Below are positions 9,060 through 17,509 of a DNA stretch of 64,000 bases, piece after piece. This stretch comes from Crocinitomicaceae bacterium. GTDB lineage: Bacteria; Bacteroidota; Bacteroidia; Flavobacteriales_D; Crocinitomicaceae. The notes below the pieces were generated by a model, which saw only the letters and a list, made by a program, of their open reading frames with translations, searched no databases and was not told where the DNA came from. The translations under genes and the position numbers were made by a program. The stretch is taken from positions 124,001 to 188,000 of the forward strand of contig JANRBR010000039.1 of the NCBI GenBank assembly GCA_030727405.1. Reading direction: 5' to 3'. How positions within the stretch are numbered: the stretch's first letter is position 1; each line of letters begins with the position of its first letter.

Positions 9060-10426
9060 AAATCTTAATCGTTCTTTTCGTATTTCTTTCGAGTGTTTCT
9101 TTTGGACAATTGGAGGGTGTTTGGCATAGTTCCTTTAAAGTAGCTGGAAAGTCCTTTTTAATGGATTTGGACATCAAAGGAATTGGCCGAGATGGATCTG
9201 TAGTAGCATCTTTTCCAGATCAACCACAGATCAAGCCTCAAGAAATGGAAGTATATTCTCTTTTTATCGATAGTTTATATTTCCGTTGGGACCGAATTGG
9301 ACTCAGTTTTGCTGGTAAGTTAAAAAACGACAGTCTGAAAGGAATCATGAAACAAAGTGGACTTGAATGGAATGTTATTTTTACTAAAACGAAACAAGCT
9401 CGCCTGGAAGTTTCCGGTCGCCCACAAGATCCAGTTGGTCCATTTTCTTACGAGCAAAAGGAACTGGAAATCAAGAATAAAAACATAAAAATAGCTGGAA
9501 CACTCACATTACCAAAAGAGACTAATTTTCCAATAGTCATTTTAGTGTCCGGTTCGGGTCAACAAGACAGAGATTGTGAACTGATGGGACATAAACCATT
9601 TTGGGTACTTGCCGATTACCTCAGTAAAAATGGAGTTGGAGTTTTTCGTTATGATGATCGAGGCATTGGAAACAGTACGGGCGAATTTGGCTCGTCAACT
9701 GAAACGAATTTCACCAGTGATGTATTGGCTATTTTTGCCACGTTAAAGAAAAAATATCCTGGACATCCCATTGGGATTTATGGTCACTCCGAGGGTGGAA
9801 TGATTGGGCTTCGAGCAGCAGCACAAGAAAAAGAAATTAGATTCTTAATTGAATCTGCGTCAGTTGGAACGAATGGGAAAGATGTTTTGGTGAATCAACA
9901 ATACGATATTCCCATTGCTTCAGGAATGAGTGAAGAGGAAGCAAAATGGAATGCTCGATTGTTTGAAGAGGCAGCAACCATTGTTTTAAAAAAAGAAACG
10001 GTTTCTTTCCTGAAGGATTACGAAAATTGGTTGGGTACTGTTTGGGAGAAACTTCCTTCCTCTTTCAAAGAAGACAAATCGATGAATGACATGGCCACAG
10101 AAATGAGTGTCTTCATCAACAGTGACTGGGCAAAAGAATTTCTCAGTTACCAAGCGGCTGTTTACCTTAAACGAGTGGATCTACCCATGCTTATTCTCAA
10201 CGGAAAAAAAGACATTCAAGTGCGCTGGGATGAAAGTCAATTTGGGTTTAAACAACACATGACAACTGGGGCTTTGGAACGTTCAAAATTCATTGCATAC
10301 GAAGATTTAAATCATTTATTACAACCTTGCATCAAATGTGACATCATCGAATACGCTTCCATTGAAACATCAATGAGTCCATTGGTGATGGCAGATATAC
10401 TCACTTGGATAAACACATTAAAATGA
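9056..10426 (+). CDS. Exported alpha/beta hydrolase
   Basis: 456 residues with an N-terminal signal peptide (about residues 1-18). Residues 20-115 form a beta-rich, lipocalin-like N-terminal region; the hydrolase domain follows from about residue 140. The nucleophile is probably Ser245 in YGHSEGG; GSGQQDRDC (166-174) provides the oxyanion region; LNGKKDIQVR and DLNHLLQ near the C-terminus supply the likely Asp and His. This arrangement matches exported esterase/peptidase-like hydrolases common in Bacteroidota. Substrate unknown. It is coupled to mtnA (ATGA overlap) and to the next gene (ATGA overlap), but no functional link to methionine salvage is evident. Confidence 0.8.
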   Translation: MKILIVLFVFLSSVSFGQLEGVWHSSFKVAGKSFLMDLDIKGIGRDGSVVASFPDQPQIKPQEMEVYSLFIDSLYFRWDRIGLSFAGKLKNDSLKGIMKQSGLEWNVIFTKTKQARLEVSGRPQDPVGPFSYEQKELEIKNKNIKIAGTLTLPKETNFPIVILVSGSGQQDRDCELMGHKPFWVLADYLSKNGVGVFRYDDRGIGNSTGEFGSSTETNFTSDVLAIFATLKKKYPGHPIGIYGHSEGGMIGLRAAAQEKEIRFLIESASVGTNGKDVLVNQQYDIPIASGMSEEEAKWNARLFEEAATIVLKKETVSFLKDYENWLGTVWEKLPSSFKEDKSMNDMATEMSVFINSDWAKEFLSYQAAVYLKRVDLPMLILNGKKDIQVRWDESQFGFKQHMTTGALERSKFIAYEDLNHLLQPCIKCDIIEYASIETSMSPLVMADILTWINTLK

Positions 10427-11082
10427 ACGAAAAATCAGTAGTTCTTGTTGGTGCAACAGGATTAATAGGAAACGCACTTTTACACGAGTTGATTCCATCC
10501 GACCTTGCTGAAATTCGCATTTTTGTTCGACGATCCATACCGGGTCTTCCCAAAAAAGTAAAACAGATCATCACCGACTTTAGTGACCTCTCTTCACTAA
10601 AAGAAGAACTTGTAGGAGATGTCATTTATTGTTGTGTGGGCACCACCCGAAAAAAAACACCAGACTTAAACGACTACCGTAAAATTGATTTTGACATTAA
10701 CATCCAAATGGCGAAGATGGCCAAAGAAAATGGCTTTCAAACGGTGCATTTAATTAGTGCGATTGGAGCATCTACCTCTTCACGCATTTTCTATTCAAAA
10801 TTGAAGGGTGAAATCGAGGAAGCACTGAAAGATTTATCGTTCCCAAATTGCTACATCTACCAACCCTCTATTTTAATTGGTGCGAGGACAGAATCGCGTC
10901 CCATGGAATATTTGTCACAAAGACTTTCTCCTATCATTGATTTGTTTTTAAAGGGCCCACTGAAGGATTACCATAGCATTTCTGCCAAACGAATAGCAAA
11001 GTCAATTGCTCGGAATTTAGGCAAGGAAAAACCGGGAATACACATTCAGCGCTATGCTGAAATAATGAGTGGAATCCGTTAA
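10423..11082 (+). CDS. NAD(P)-binding SDR/NmrA-like protein
   Basis: 219 residues from the ATG at 10423, which overlaps the previous stop (ATGA); a TTG 18 bases upstream is a less likely start. The N-terminus reads VVLVGATGLIGNALL, a Rossmann GxTGxxG motif of atypical short-chain dehydrogenases. YSKLKGEIE in the middle contains a Tyr-x-x-x-Lys-like pair. The overall size and the SAIGASTSSRIFYSKLKG region resemble HTATIP2/YbjT-type oxidoreductases. Probably cytoplasmic; substrate unknown. It is the last gene of the mtnA run and is followed directly by a terminator. Confidence 0.78.
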   Translation: MNEKSVVLVGATGLIGNALLHELIPSDLAEIRIFVRRSIPGLPKKVKQIITDFSDLSSLKEELVGDVIYCCVGTTRKKTPDLNDYRKIDFDINIQMAKMAKENGFQTVHLISAIGASTSSRIFYSKLKGEIEEALKDLSFPNCYIYQPSILIGARTESRPMEYLSQRLSPIIDLFLKGPLKDYHSISAKRIAKSIARNLGKEKPGIHIQRYAEIMSGIR

Positions 11083-11086
11083 AAAC

Positions 11087-11112
11087 AAAAGCCACCTATG
11101 GAAGTGGCTTTT
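11087..11112 (+). terminator. Rho-independent terminator after the NAD(P)-binding gene
   Basis: AAAGCCAC (11088-11095) pairs with GTGGCTTT (11104-11111), starting six bases after the stop codon. The stretch from 11113 to 11330 is AT-rich and shows no gene. Confidence 0.8.
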
Positions 11113-11330
11113 ATCTACTGAATAAGGAGGAAATTAACTGTTTACTAAACCCATGCTCTGCATCCTCTTTCTTGTGAAATTTTAACGGTCGATTGATTGA
11201 CTTGTTTTTTATTCAGTATCACTATTTACTATTCGTTCCTTTGAACAAAACAAAGGTGCACAACAATGATCCATATAGAAATGAGTCAAATCATCTTAAA
11301 ACCTGATAGATGTCACTAAAGTGTTAGTAC

Positions 11331-12230
11331 TTATTTTTTTTGAAGCCGTGATTTCACGCCAACGACATTTGGCAGCCTCCAAAAATGCGTATTTGAATCA
11401 CTTTCCCAAGTGTCTGACACCCAACTTCCGACCTTTTCGATGTGATGTTGGTTTACGTGAATCAGCAAACTGGTTTCTGGTCCACCCTCCAGGTAAATGG
11501 CATTCCTGATGCCATAAGGCATATCCAACATGAACTGAATCATTTGGTTGTGAGTATAAGGCGAACGGCAAAAGATGATATAGAATTTTTTATCCGCTCC
11601 TTCTGCGGCGATGATCATGCTACACGATTGGATTTTCTTCTTCCAAAACATGGGTTGTCCATTGCAATCAATCATACGCAGACCTTGAGCATACGAATTA
11701 AATTCATGATTCATCTTGGAAAAATTCTCACAAGTTAAATCCAATACTTCGATGTTTTCACGATGGGGAACATTCGGCTTCATAGCCATCATTAAATTAA
11801 AATCCTTCAATATTTCCGGATTGTTTACGTGTTCACCCGTTTTTAAAAAGGCACGGCTCATTAAGGTATTTTCTTGGCTATACATGCCTGCATTAAAAGC
11901 AACTTTCAGTTGGAAATTATCTACCCATTCGTGCACGCTTCTTGGAATACTATCCACGTTAGTTGCACTAAACACATCAAATTCAAAAAAGTCACGGTCA
12001 AAACGCAAAATCGAAATTTTAGAATCACCAATTTGCGATTTTATAGGGGCCGAAACTTCGCGGTATTCCATGCCATCTGTAAGCGTAACCCAATTCGAAT
12101 AGTTGACTTTCTTTTCTTTTACAATGGGTTTACTGGGGTTCGAGCAAGATGCTAAAAACATGGCAAACATGAATAGCCCTAACATGCCAAATTGGTAAGA
12201 AGAGAAGCGAAAAGCGTTTGGTTGATTCAT
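11331..12230 (-). CDS. Phosphodiester glycosidase (NAGPA/YigE)-like lipoprotein
   Basis: 299 residues from the ATG at 12228-12230; a TTG codon lies immediately upstream. The signal ends in FLASCSNP, a lipobox, so the protein is probably anchored in the envelope. The core has VAFNAGMYSQENTLMSRAF and a C-terminal AIYLEGGPETSLLI, which match the DUF2233/NAGPA fold of phosphodiester glycosidases and E. coli YigE-like proteins. These proteins can cleave sugar phosphodiesters, but no substrate can be assigned here. It stands alone between plus-strand genes. Confidence 0.78.
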   Translation of the reverse strand: MNQPNAFRFSSYQFGMLGLFMFAMFLASCSNPSKPIVKEKKVNYSNWVTLTDGMEYREVSAPIKSQIGDSKISILRFDRDFFEFDVFSATNVDSIPRSVHEWVDNFQLKVAFNAGMYSQENTLMSRAFLKTGEHVNNPEILKDFNLMMAMKPNVPHRENIEVLDLTCENFSKMNHEFNSYAQGLRMIDCNGQPMFWKKKIQSCSMIIAAEGADKKFYIIFCRSPYTHNQMIQFMLDMPYGIRNAIYLEGGPETSLLIHVNQHHIEKVGSWVSDTWESDSNTHFWRLPNVVGVKSRLQKK

Positions 12231-12411
12231 CAAATTTGGGTTAAAACGTTTAAATTAATAACTAAGATGGAAACGTCAAGCGAAGTTTCATAATTTTTAA
12301 TGTGACTCCCTCAATTAATTTTTAAGTTTTTAACAATCAAGCGCTGAGAACAAGATGGCATTCGCTCCTTTCTTGCCATTCAAATGCTTTATTTTGTGTA
12401 AAATAAACATT

Positions 12412-13779
12412 ATGAAAACACTTGCTATTTCCATTTTTATACTTGTAACGGGAGTATCCTTTTCGCAATCAAAAGTTAGCTTTTTCAAACGGGTGAATTC
12501 TTCTCGTATGGTAGAAAGAGGTATTGAGCAATATAATTTTGGTGGTACGAGCGATGCCTACATGACTTTCAAGCAAGCTTGTGTATACAATCCTTATTCA
12601 GCTAAAGCATTTTACTACCTTGCCACTGTTGAATTTGAATTGAACAGTTATTACGAAGCCGAAAGCCATGTGACAAGCGCCTTGCGTTTTGCGGACAAAA
12701 AAATAAGCAGTGATGTGCATTTACTGGCGGGACAAATCCATCATAACTTGAATCATTTAGATTCCGCTGTTTATCATTACCAGGTTTGCACAGAGCTTTT
12801 GGGAGAAAAAACAGCCAAAGAATTCGGACTTCAAACGCTCATCGAACAGATTAAATTTGCCAAAAGCGAACAACAGAAAGGGATTGTTTCTCTCCGAAAT
12901 CCAATCAACGAAATCAATACAAAATACGATGAATACGCGCCCATCCTCATCCAAAATGGACAAGCACTTTATTTCACCGCAAAAAACCCAGATGCAAAAG
13001 GAGACAATGTCAATCCTGAGGATCAAAGTTATTTTGAGGACATCTATTTTACAGTTTGGAACGATACAACGAAATCGTATAAAATTTCCTATTCCGAAGA
13101 TCAAGACTGGAATACCGAGGGATTTGATGCCTTAAATTGCGTCCTATCAGATGGCCTTCATGCCTATGGAACGGTAAATACTTCTGCATCAAAAGAAAAA
13201 ACAACGGAGAGTTCGGAGATTTTCGAATTAACTGCAGAACAAGCGTTTGTTTGGGATGAACAAAAAATGATCAAAATCCCTGGAGTAAACACCAGTTTTT
13301 TTGAAGGTTCCGCTTGCATGTCCGACACCTTTGTCGTAGATGAATATACTTATAAACGTGAACTTTATTTCGTCTCAGATCGACGCGCAGAAAAAAGTTT
13401 GACGGATTTATATGTCGCAACGGAAACCAATGGTGTTTGGGGAGAATCTGTACAAGCCTTGCCAGACTTCATTAATACCAATGGACGCGAAACAACTCCA
13501 TTTATCACGGAGGATGGGTCTTTGTTGTTTTTTAGCTCAGATGCCTTACCAGGAATGGGTGGATACGATGTTTATTTCTGCAAAAGAAATGGGAATCAAT
13601 GGTCTGCACCAGTGAATTTAGGCGCAGCATTCAATACGGTGAACGACGACACACATTTTCAATATTATCCAACGATCAACAAAGCAGTGATGGCAGGAAT
13701 GAGTGAATTGAACGGCTTATTCAATTACAATGTTTTCCAAATGGATCTAAAAGGAACATCCTTTCCCTTTATGAAATAA
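12412..13779 (+). CDS. Exported TPR plus PD40 (beta-propeller) protein
   Basis: 455 residues from the ATG at 12412, which begins a clear signal peptide (MKTLAISIFILVTGVSFSQ); an in-frame ATG 57 bases upstream would put a non-signal extension in front. Residues about 25-140 carry TPR-like helices (AYMTFKQACVYNPYSAKAFYYLA). The rest has WD40-like PD40 repeats, e.g. LYFVSDR and LLFFSSDALPGMGGYDVYF. This architecture without an OmpA domain is related to envelope proteins such as PorE-type T9SS components, but the peptidoglycan-binding domain is absent. Function unknown; likely periplasmic or outer-membrane associated. Confidence 0.72.
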   Translation: MKTLAISIFILVTGVSFSQSKVSFFKRVNSSRMVERGIEQYNFGGTSDAYMTFKQACVYNPYSAKAFYYLATVEFELNSYYEAESHVTSALRFADKKISSDVHLLAGQIHHNLNHLDSAVYHYQVCTELLGEKTAKEFGLQTLIEQIKFAKSEQQKGIVSLRNPINEINTKYDEYAPILIQNGQALYFTAKNPDAKGDNVNPEDQSYFEDIYFTVWNDTTKSYKISYSEDQDWNTEGFDALNCVLSDGLHAYGTVNTSASKEKTTESSEIFELTAEQAFVWDEQKMIKIPGVNTSFFEGSACMSDTFVVDEYTYKRELYFVSDRRAEKSLTDLYVATETNGVWGESVQALPDFINTNGRETTPFITEDGSLLFFSSDALPGMGGYDVYFCKRNGNQWSAPVNLGAAFNTVNDDTHFQYYPTINKAVMAGMSELNGLFNYNVFQMDLKGTSFPFMK

Positions 13780-13785
13780 ATGAAC

Positions 13786-13819
13786 CCTATGGATTGTACG
13801 TTGTACATGCATCTATAGG
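13786..13819. repeat. Imperfect inverted repeat between two envelope genes
   Basis: CCTATGGAT (13786-13794) pairs with ATCTATAGG (13811-13819) with one G-T wobble, enclosing an inner TGTAC/GTACA pairing. No T-run follows on the plus strand; A-rich sequence does. It could be a regulatory hairpin or operator rather than a simple terminator. Confidence 0.5.
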
Positions 13820-13845
13820 AAAACAAAAAAACAAAAAAACGAAAG

Positions 13846-15831
13846 ATGAAAAAAATAACCGCAAGCGCATTCATTGCAATCAACTTATTCTGCGTTCAAG
13901 CTCAGAAAGAAATCAATTCGGTAGCTGCCATTAAAAAGGTGACCGTATTTTTTACTGGGGCACAGATTCAGCACGAAGCGAAGGTCGAATTACAAGCTGG
14001 TAGACAGGACATCGTCTTTCAGAAATTAACCGATTTTATTGACCCCAACACCGTTCAAGTAAAAGCACAGGGTGATGTGACCATTCTTTCTGTTCGTACG
14101 CGTAAAAACTTTGAGGACATCAAGATAAGTAACGAAGAAATTCGATCCTTAAACGAGAAGAAAGACTTGCTTTATAAAAAAGATCAAGCGCTTAGAGACG
14201 AGTACATCATCCTCGAAATGGATAAAAACCTGCTTTTGAATAACCGCGATTTAAAAGGTCAAGATCAAGGATTGAAAACAACGGAGTTGAAAGAAGCATA
14301 CTTATTCATGCATACCAAATTAACGGAAGTCATTACACGTGAGACGGCTATCTATGCAGAATTGGAATCCTTGCAAAAACAAATGAATAAAATCGAACAG
14401 GAAATCATTAGCCAGCGTTCGAAACCGGTGATCAATTATTCAGAAGTGGTTGTTGAAGTGGACGTGTCCAAATCTTGTACGGCTGGATTTCAATTCAATT
14501 ACATTAGTCCAAATGCGACATGGAAACCATATTACGACATGCGAAGTGACGGAATTGGAAAGCCTGTTCGTTTAGAAGCAAAAGCAAATGTGAGTCAAAC
14601 AACGGGCATTGAATGGAAAGATGTCGACCTAGTTCTGTCAACCAATGATCCTTACGAAAATGCGCAAGAACCAACTTTGCAGCCTTGGATCATTTATTAC
14701 AACAATTATCCTCAGCAAAAAACACAAACAACAAGAACCTTACCTCAAGTGAATTACGCTGGTGAGAAATTGAGGGGTGAAGTCATTGACGCTTCCACAG
14801 GTGAAGCGATGCCATTTGCAAAAGTTCAATTTGTAAACATGCCCGGTGGTGCCGTTACAGATTTTGATGGAAAGTTTGAACTGATCGTACCGAAAGGAGA
14901 AAATTACCTTAATGCTAGTTTTGTTGGCTATAATTCTGTTCAGTTACCGATTACTTCCACCTATTTGAAGTTTTTCCTAGAACCACAAGAGGTCACCTTA
15001 CAAGAAGTGGTGGTTCGAGGTTCCCGCTTCGGTGATGCCGATTATTATGTAGATGGTGTAATGAATAACGTTGAAAGGAGAGATATCGCTCAAATGCCCG
15101 TAAGATCATTGGATCTTGAAGAACTTCCTGGAGTGAGGTTAAGAAAGAAAAATAAAATGGAATTTAACAATGTTGGGAACACCTATAAATCAAACAGCGT
15201 CGCGACCACGGTCACAAAAAAAGATTTACGCGTGGAATATGCCATTCAATCCAAAATGACCATTCCAACAGATGGCATGGATCACCGCGTGAGCATCGTT
15301 ACGCATGAGTTACCTGCATCCTACGAATACCATGTTGTTCCGAAAATTGATCCGAGTGTCTATTTATCGGCGCAGGTTGTTGGATGGGAAAAATTAAATT
15401 TACTCAGTGGAGAATCCAATATTTACTTTGATGGAACCTTTATGGGGAAATCTTATTTGGATGTAAACTCAACGAAAGACACCCTTTCCTTCTCCTTTGG
15501 AAAAGACAGTAAAATCTCAGTTGAACGTACACGATTGAAAGAAAAATCAAAAATTAAAACGATTGGTTCGCGTCAAAAATTCGATGTCACATGGGAAATT
15601 AAAATCAAGAACAATGGTGGTGCGATGATTCCACTCATAGTGAAAGACCAGTTTCCGGTGTCGAAAAAAGAAGACATTAAAGTGAAACAAGGAGAATCGG
15701 TGGATGGAAAAGTAGATGATAAAACGGGCATCATTACCTGGAGTTTCTTAAAAGGAATTTCAGGAACCCAAACCATCACCTTCGATTATAGCGTGGATTC
15801 CCAATATGGGATTCAGCTTTACTTAGAATAA
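13846..15831 (+). CDS. MuiA-like DUF4140/DUF4139 protein with inserted CarboxypepD_reg/plug-like module
   Basis: 661 residues with a signal peptide (cleavage near Ala19-Gln20). DUF4140 occupies about residues 28-120, a predicted coiled coil about 95-195, and DUF4139 begins near 205. Between the two halves of DUF4139, residues about 309-380 form a carboxypeptidase-like regulatory domain (GEVIDASTGEAMPFAKV, VTDFDGKFEL), and residues 385-430 look like the start of a TonB plug (LQEVVVRGSR, YYVDGVMNN). DUF4139 resumes after about residue 460 to the C-terminus. MuiA-type proteins are poorly understood envelope proteins. No beta-barrel is present, so it is not a receptor. Confidence 0.78.
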   Translation: MKKITASAFIAINLFCVQAQKEINSVAAIKKVTVFFTGAQIQHEAKVELQAGRQDIVFQKLTDFIDPNTVQVKAQGDVTILSVRTRKNFEDIKISNEEIRSLNEKKDLLYKKDQALRDEYIILEMDKNLLLNNRDLKGQDQGLKTTELKEAYLFMHTKLTEVITRETAIYAELESLQKQMNKIEQEIISQRSKPVINYSEVVVEVDVSKSCTAGFQFNYISPNATWKPYYDMRSDGIGKPVRLEAKANVSQTTGIEWKDVDLVLSTNDPYENAQEPTLQPWIIYYNNYPQQKTQTTRTLPQVNYAGEKLRGEVIDASTGEAMPFAKVQFVNMPGGAVTDFDGKFELIVPKGENYLNASFVGYNSVQLPITSTYLKFFLEPQEVTLQEVVVRGSRFGDADYYVDGVMNNVERRDIAQMPVRSLDLEELPGVRLRKKNKMEFNNVGNTYKSNSVATTVTKKDLRVEYAIQSKMTIPTDGMDHRVSIVTHELPASYEYHVVPKIDPSVYLSAQVVGWEKLNLLSGESNIYFDGTFMGKSYLDVNSTKDTLSFSFGKDSKISVERTRLKEKSKIKTIGSRQKFDVTWEIKIKNNGGAMIPLIVKDQFPVSKKEDIKVKQGESVDGKVDDKTGIITWSFLKGISGTQTITFDYSVDSQYGIQLYLE

Positions 15832-15852
15832 ATTTTATCAAGTGCCTTGAGG

Positions 15853-15886
15853 AGCCACCAATGTTTTGTAACTTGGTGGCTTCTTT
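15853..15886 (+). terminator. Hairpin abutting the truA start codon
   Basis: AGCCACCAA (15853-15861) pairs perfectly with TTGGTGGCT (15873-15881), followed by TCTTT and then the truA ATG at 15887. It can be read as the terminator of the upstream gene, but its 3' arm ends only five bases before the next start codon, so it could also block ribosome access to truA. Confidence 0.7.
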
Positions 15887-16636
15887 ATGCAACGTTATTT
15901 TGTCGAAATCGCCTATCGAGGTACAGCTTTTCATGGCTGGCAGTCTCAACCGAATGCACCTAGCGTTCAGGAAACGATTGAACGTTGTTTTTCTAAGTTA
16001 TTTGGAAATACCTCGGTTTCCATTGTTGGATGCGGGAGAACCGACGCAGGAGTCCATGCAAAATCTTATTACTTTCATGTAGACCTTCCGCAGGAATGGG
16101 AAGAAGACCAACTTTGTTTTAAGTTGAACCGAATGTTACCTTCCGATGTATGTGCCATTCGTGCCCTTCGCGTTGCCTCTGACCTTCACGCACGTTTTGA
16201 CGCAGAGAAACGCACTTACCGTTATTTCATACATCAGCAAAAGGACCCCTTTCATCAAGATTTGAGTTGGTATTTTCCACAACATTTAGATTTTCCCGCA
16301 ATGAATGCCGCCGCGGAACGATTATTGGGGACAAAAGACTTCGGGTCGTTTTCCAAATTACACACGGATGTCAAGACAAACATCTGTACTGTTTTCCATG
16401 CGAAATGGATTCAAACGGAAGGTCAATGGCACTTTGAAATCTCCGCCAATCGCTTTTTACGCAACATGGTTCGAGCGATTGTAGGAACTTTAATGGAAGT
16501 TGGATTGGGGAAATTAACCATTGAAGAGATTGACGCCATTATTGATGCAAAGGACCGTGGTGAAGCAGCCGTTTCCGTTCCAGCGCATGGATTATTTCTG
16601 TGGGAGATAATTTATCCATCATTGACCACTAATTAA
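15887..16636 (+). CDS. truA: tRNA pseudouridine(38-40) synthase
   Basis: 249 residues, normal length. The catalytic Asp53 lies in GCGRTDAGVHA (48-58), the hallmark of TruA. It converts uridines 38-40 of the tRNA anticodon arm to pseudouridine. FLRNMVRAIVGTLMEVG near the C-terminus is also typical. The ATG at 15887 starts five bases after a hairpin. No separate promoter was recognised. It converges on a minus-strand gene and shares a hairpin terminator with it. Confidence 0.96.
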   Translation: MQRYFVEIAYRGTAFHGWQSQPNAPSVQETIERCFSKLFGNTSVSIVGCGRTDAGVHAKSYYFHVDLPQEWEEDQLCFKLNRMLPSDVCAIRALRVASDLHARFDAEKRTYRYFIHQQKDPFHQDLSWYFPQHLDFPAMNAAAERLLGTKDFGSFSKLHTDVKTNICTVFHAKWIQTEGQWHFEISANRFLRNMVRAIVGTLMEVGLGKLTIEEIDAIIDAKDRGEAAVSVPAHGLFLWEIIYPSLTTN

Positions 16637-16644
16637 TTCCAACA

Positions 16645-16672
16645 AAAAAGGCGACATTTCTGCCGCCTTTCC
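16645..16672. terminator. Bidirectional terminator between convergent genes
   Basis: AAAGGCG (16647-16653) pairs with CGCCTTT (16664-16670), with A-run before and T-run after, so it can serve truA (plus) and the plug protein gene (minus). Confidence 0.75.
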
Positions 16673-16688
16673 TTCAAGCTTTTCGTTT

Positions 16689-17402
16689 TCATTCTTGGTT
16701 TGACATGTATGCACGGTATAAATCGAAGTAGCTTTTTGTTTCTACCACAATCGCACCACCCAACGTATCTCCATATTTTGCTGGAAGTCCACCCGTGTAT
16801 ACCATCATGCGATTGATGGAGCAACTAGGGACACTGTATACTTCGTTGCTTTTGATGCCATCCAAAATATAAATCATGTCACCTTTTCGTGCACCACGAA
16901 ACATCAATTGTCCGTCGTCGTCCACTTTAATTTCAGAGGACATTGACGTCGCAAGTGCTTTAATGTCGAATTTATTTGCGCTGTGCACGATATCCTTGGA
17001 AGTTAATTCCTTCACGGGTAATTCACCATAAACTAAACGAATGCGTCCACCATCTACCGGAACCGCTTTCATTGTTTGAACGGCGTTAGTGTTCATTAAA
17101 ATTGTACCAAGGTTACAATACGCTTCAATGGGAACATCAACCAGAATATTTTTGAGGGAATCAGTTCTATACACGATGTACATAGTGTATTTACCTACCG
17201 GAACACTGGAAATTCGGAAGCGTCCATCTGCATCTGTAATCGCATAGTATTTTTTGTCTTGATCTTCCACCACCGCACGAGCATTTGGCAAAGGTTTATC
17301 ATCATTAAAATTCATCACTTTACCGATGATGTCACCGGTTACAGACTGAGCAATTGTGTTTCCTGCTAATACAAGCATCCACACTGCGAACCATTTTTTC
17401 AT
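16689..17402 (-). CDS. Exported CarboxypepD_reg plus TonB-plug protein without a barrel
   Basis: 237 residues with a signal peptide (to about Ala18). Residues 21-100 form a carboxypeptidase-like regulatory domain (GDIIGKVMNFNDDKPLPNA, DADGRFRISSVPVGKY). Residues 130-222 look like a TonB-dependent receptor plug (ILDGIKSNEVYSVP, YTGGLPAKYGDTLGGAIVVET). The coding region stops there, before any beta-barrel, and a terminator follows at once; no barrel remnant continues in other frames. It is therefore probably a stand-alone plug protein, not a recent truncation. Its role is unknown. It is downstream of fabD but separated by a terminator. Confidence 0.75.
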   Translation of the reverse strand: MKKWFAVWMLVLAGNTIAQSVTGDIIGKVMNFNDDKPLPNARAVVEDQDKKYYAITDADGRFRISSVPVGKYTMYIVYRTDSLKNILVDVPIEAYCNLGTILMNTNAVQTMKAVPVDGGRIRLVYGELPVKELTSKDIVHSANKFDIKALATSMSSEIKVDDDGQLMFRGARKGDMIYILDGIKSNEVYSVPSCSINRMMVYTGGLPAKYGDTLGGAIVVETKSYFDLYRAYMSNQE

Positions 17403-17458
17403 AGCTTATGTTTTTGGATTTCTTAAGAGATGTGGAATTCAATCAAATTCCATAAAAA

Positions 17459-17488
17459 GCAAAAAAAAGGCCCACATTGCTGTGAGCC
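17459..17488 (-). terminator. Rho-independent terminator of fabD
   Basis: On the minus strand AGGCTCACA (17488-17480) pairs with TGTGGGCCT (17475-17467) with one wobble and is followed by a T-run. Confidence 0.82.
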
Positions 17489-17509
17489 TCTGTCTATTTT
17501 TGTTTGATA

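Noticed and set aside
11113..11330. Possible small RNA or gene after the terminator
   Set aside because: No -7 box with matching hairpin and T-run, and no open frame with domain features were seen.
16689..17402. Frameshifted or truncated TonB receptor
   Set aside because: No barrel sequence continues in any frame after the stop; a terminator comes directly after, so it seems to be a real short gene.
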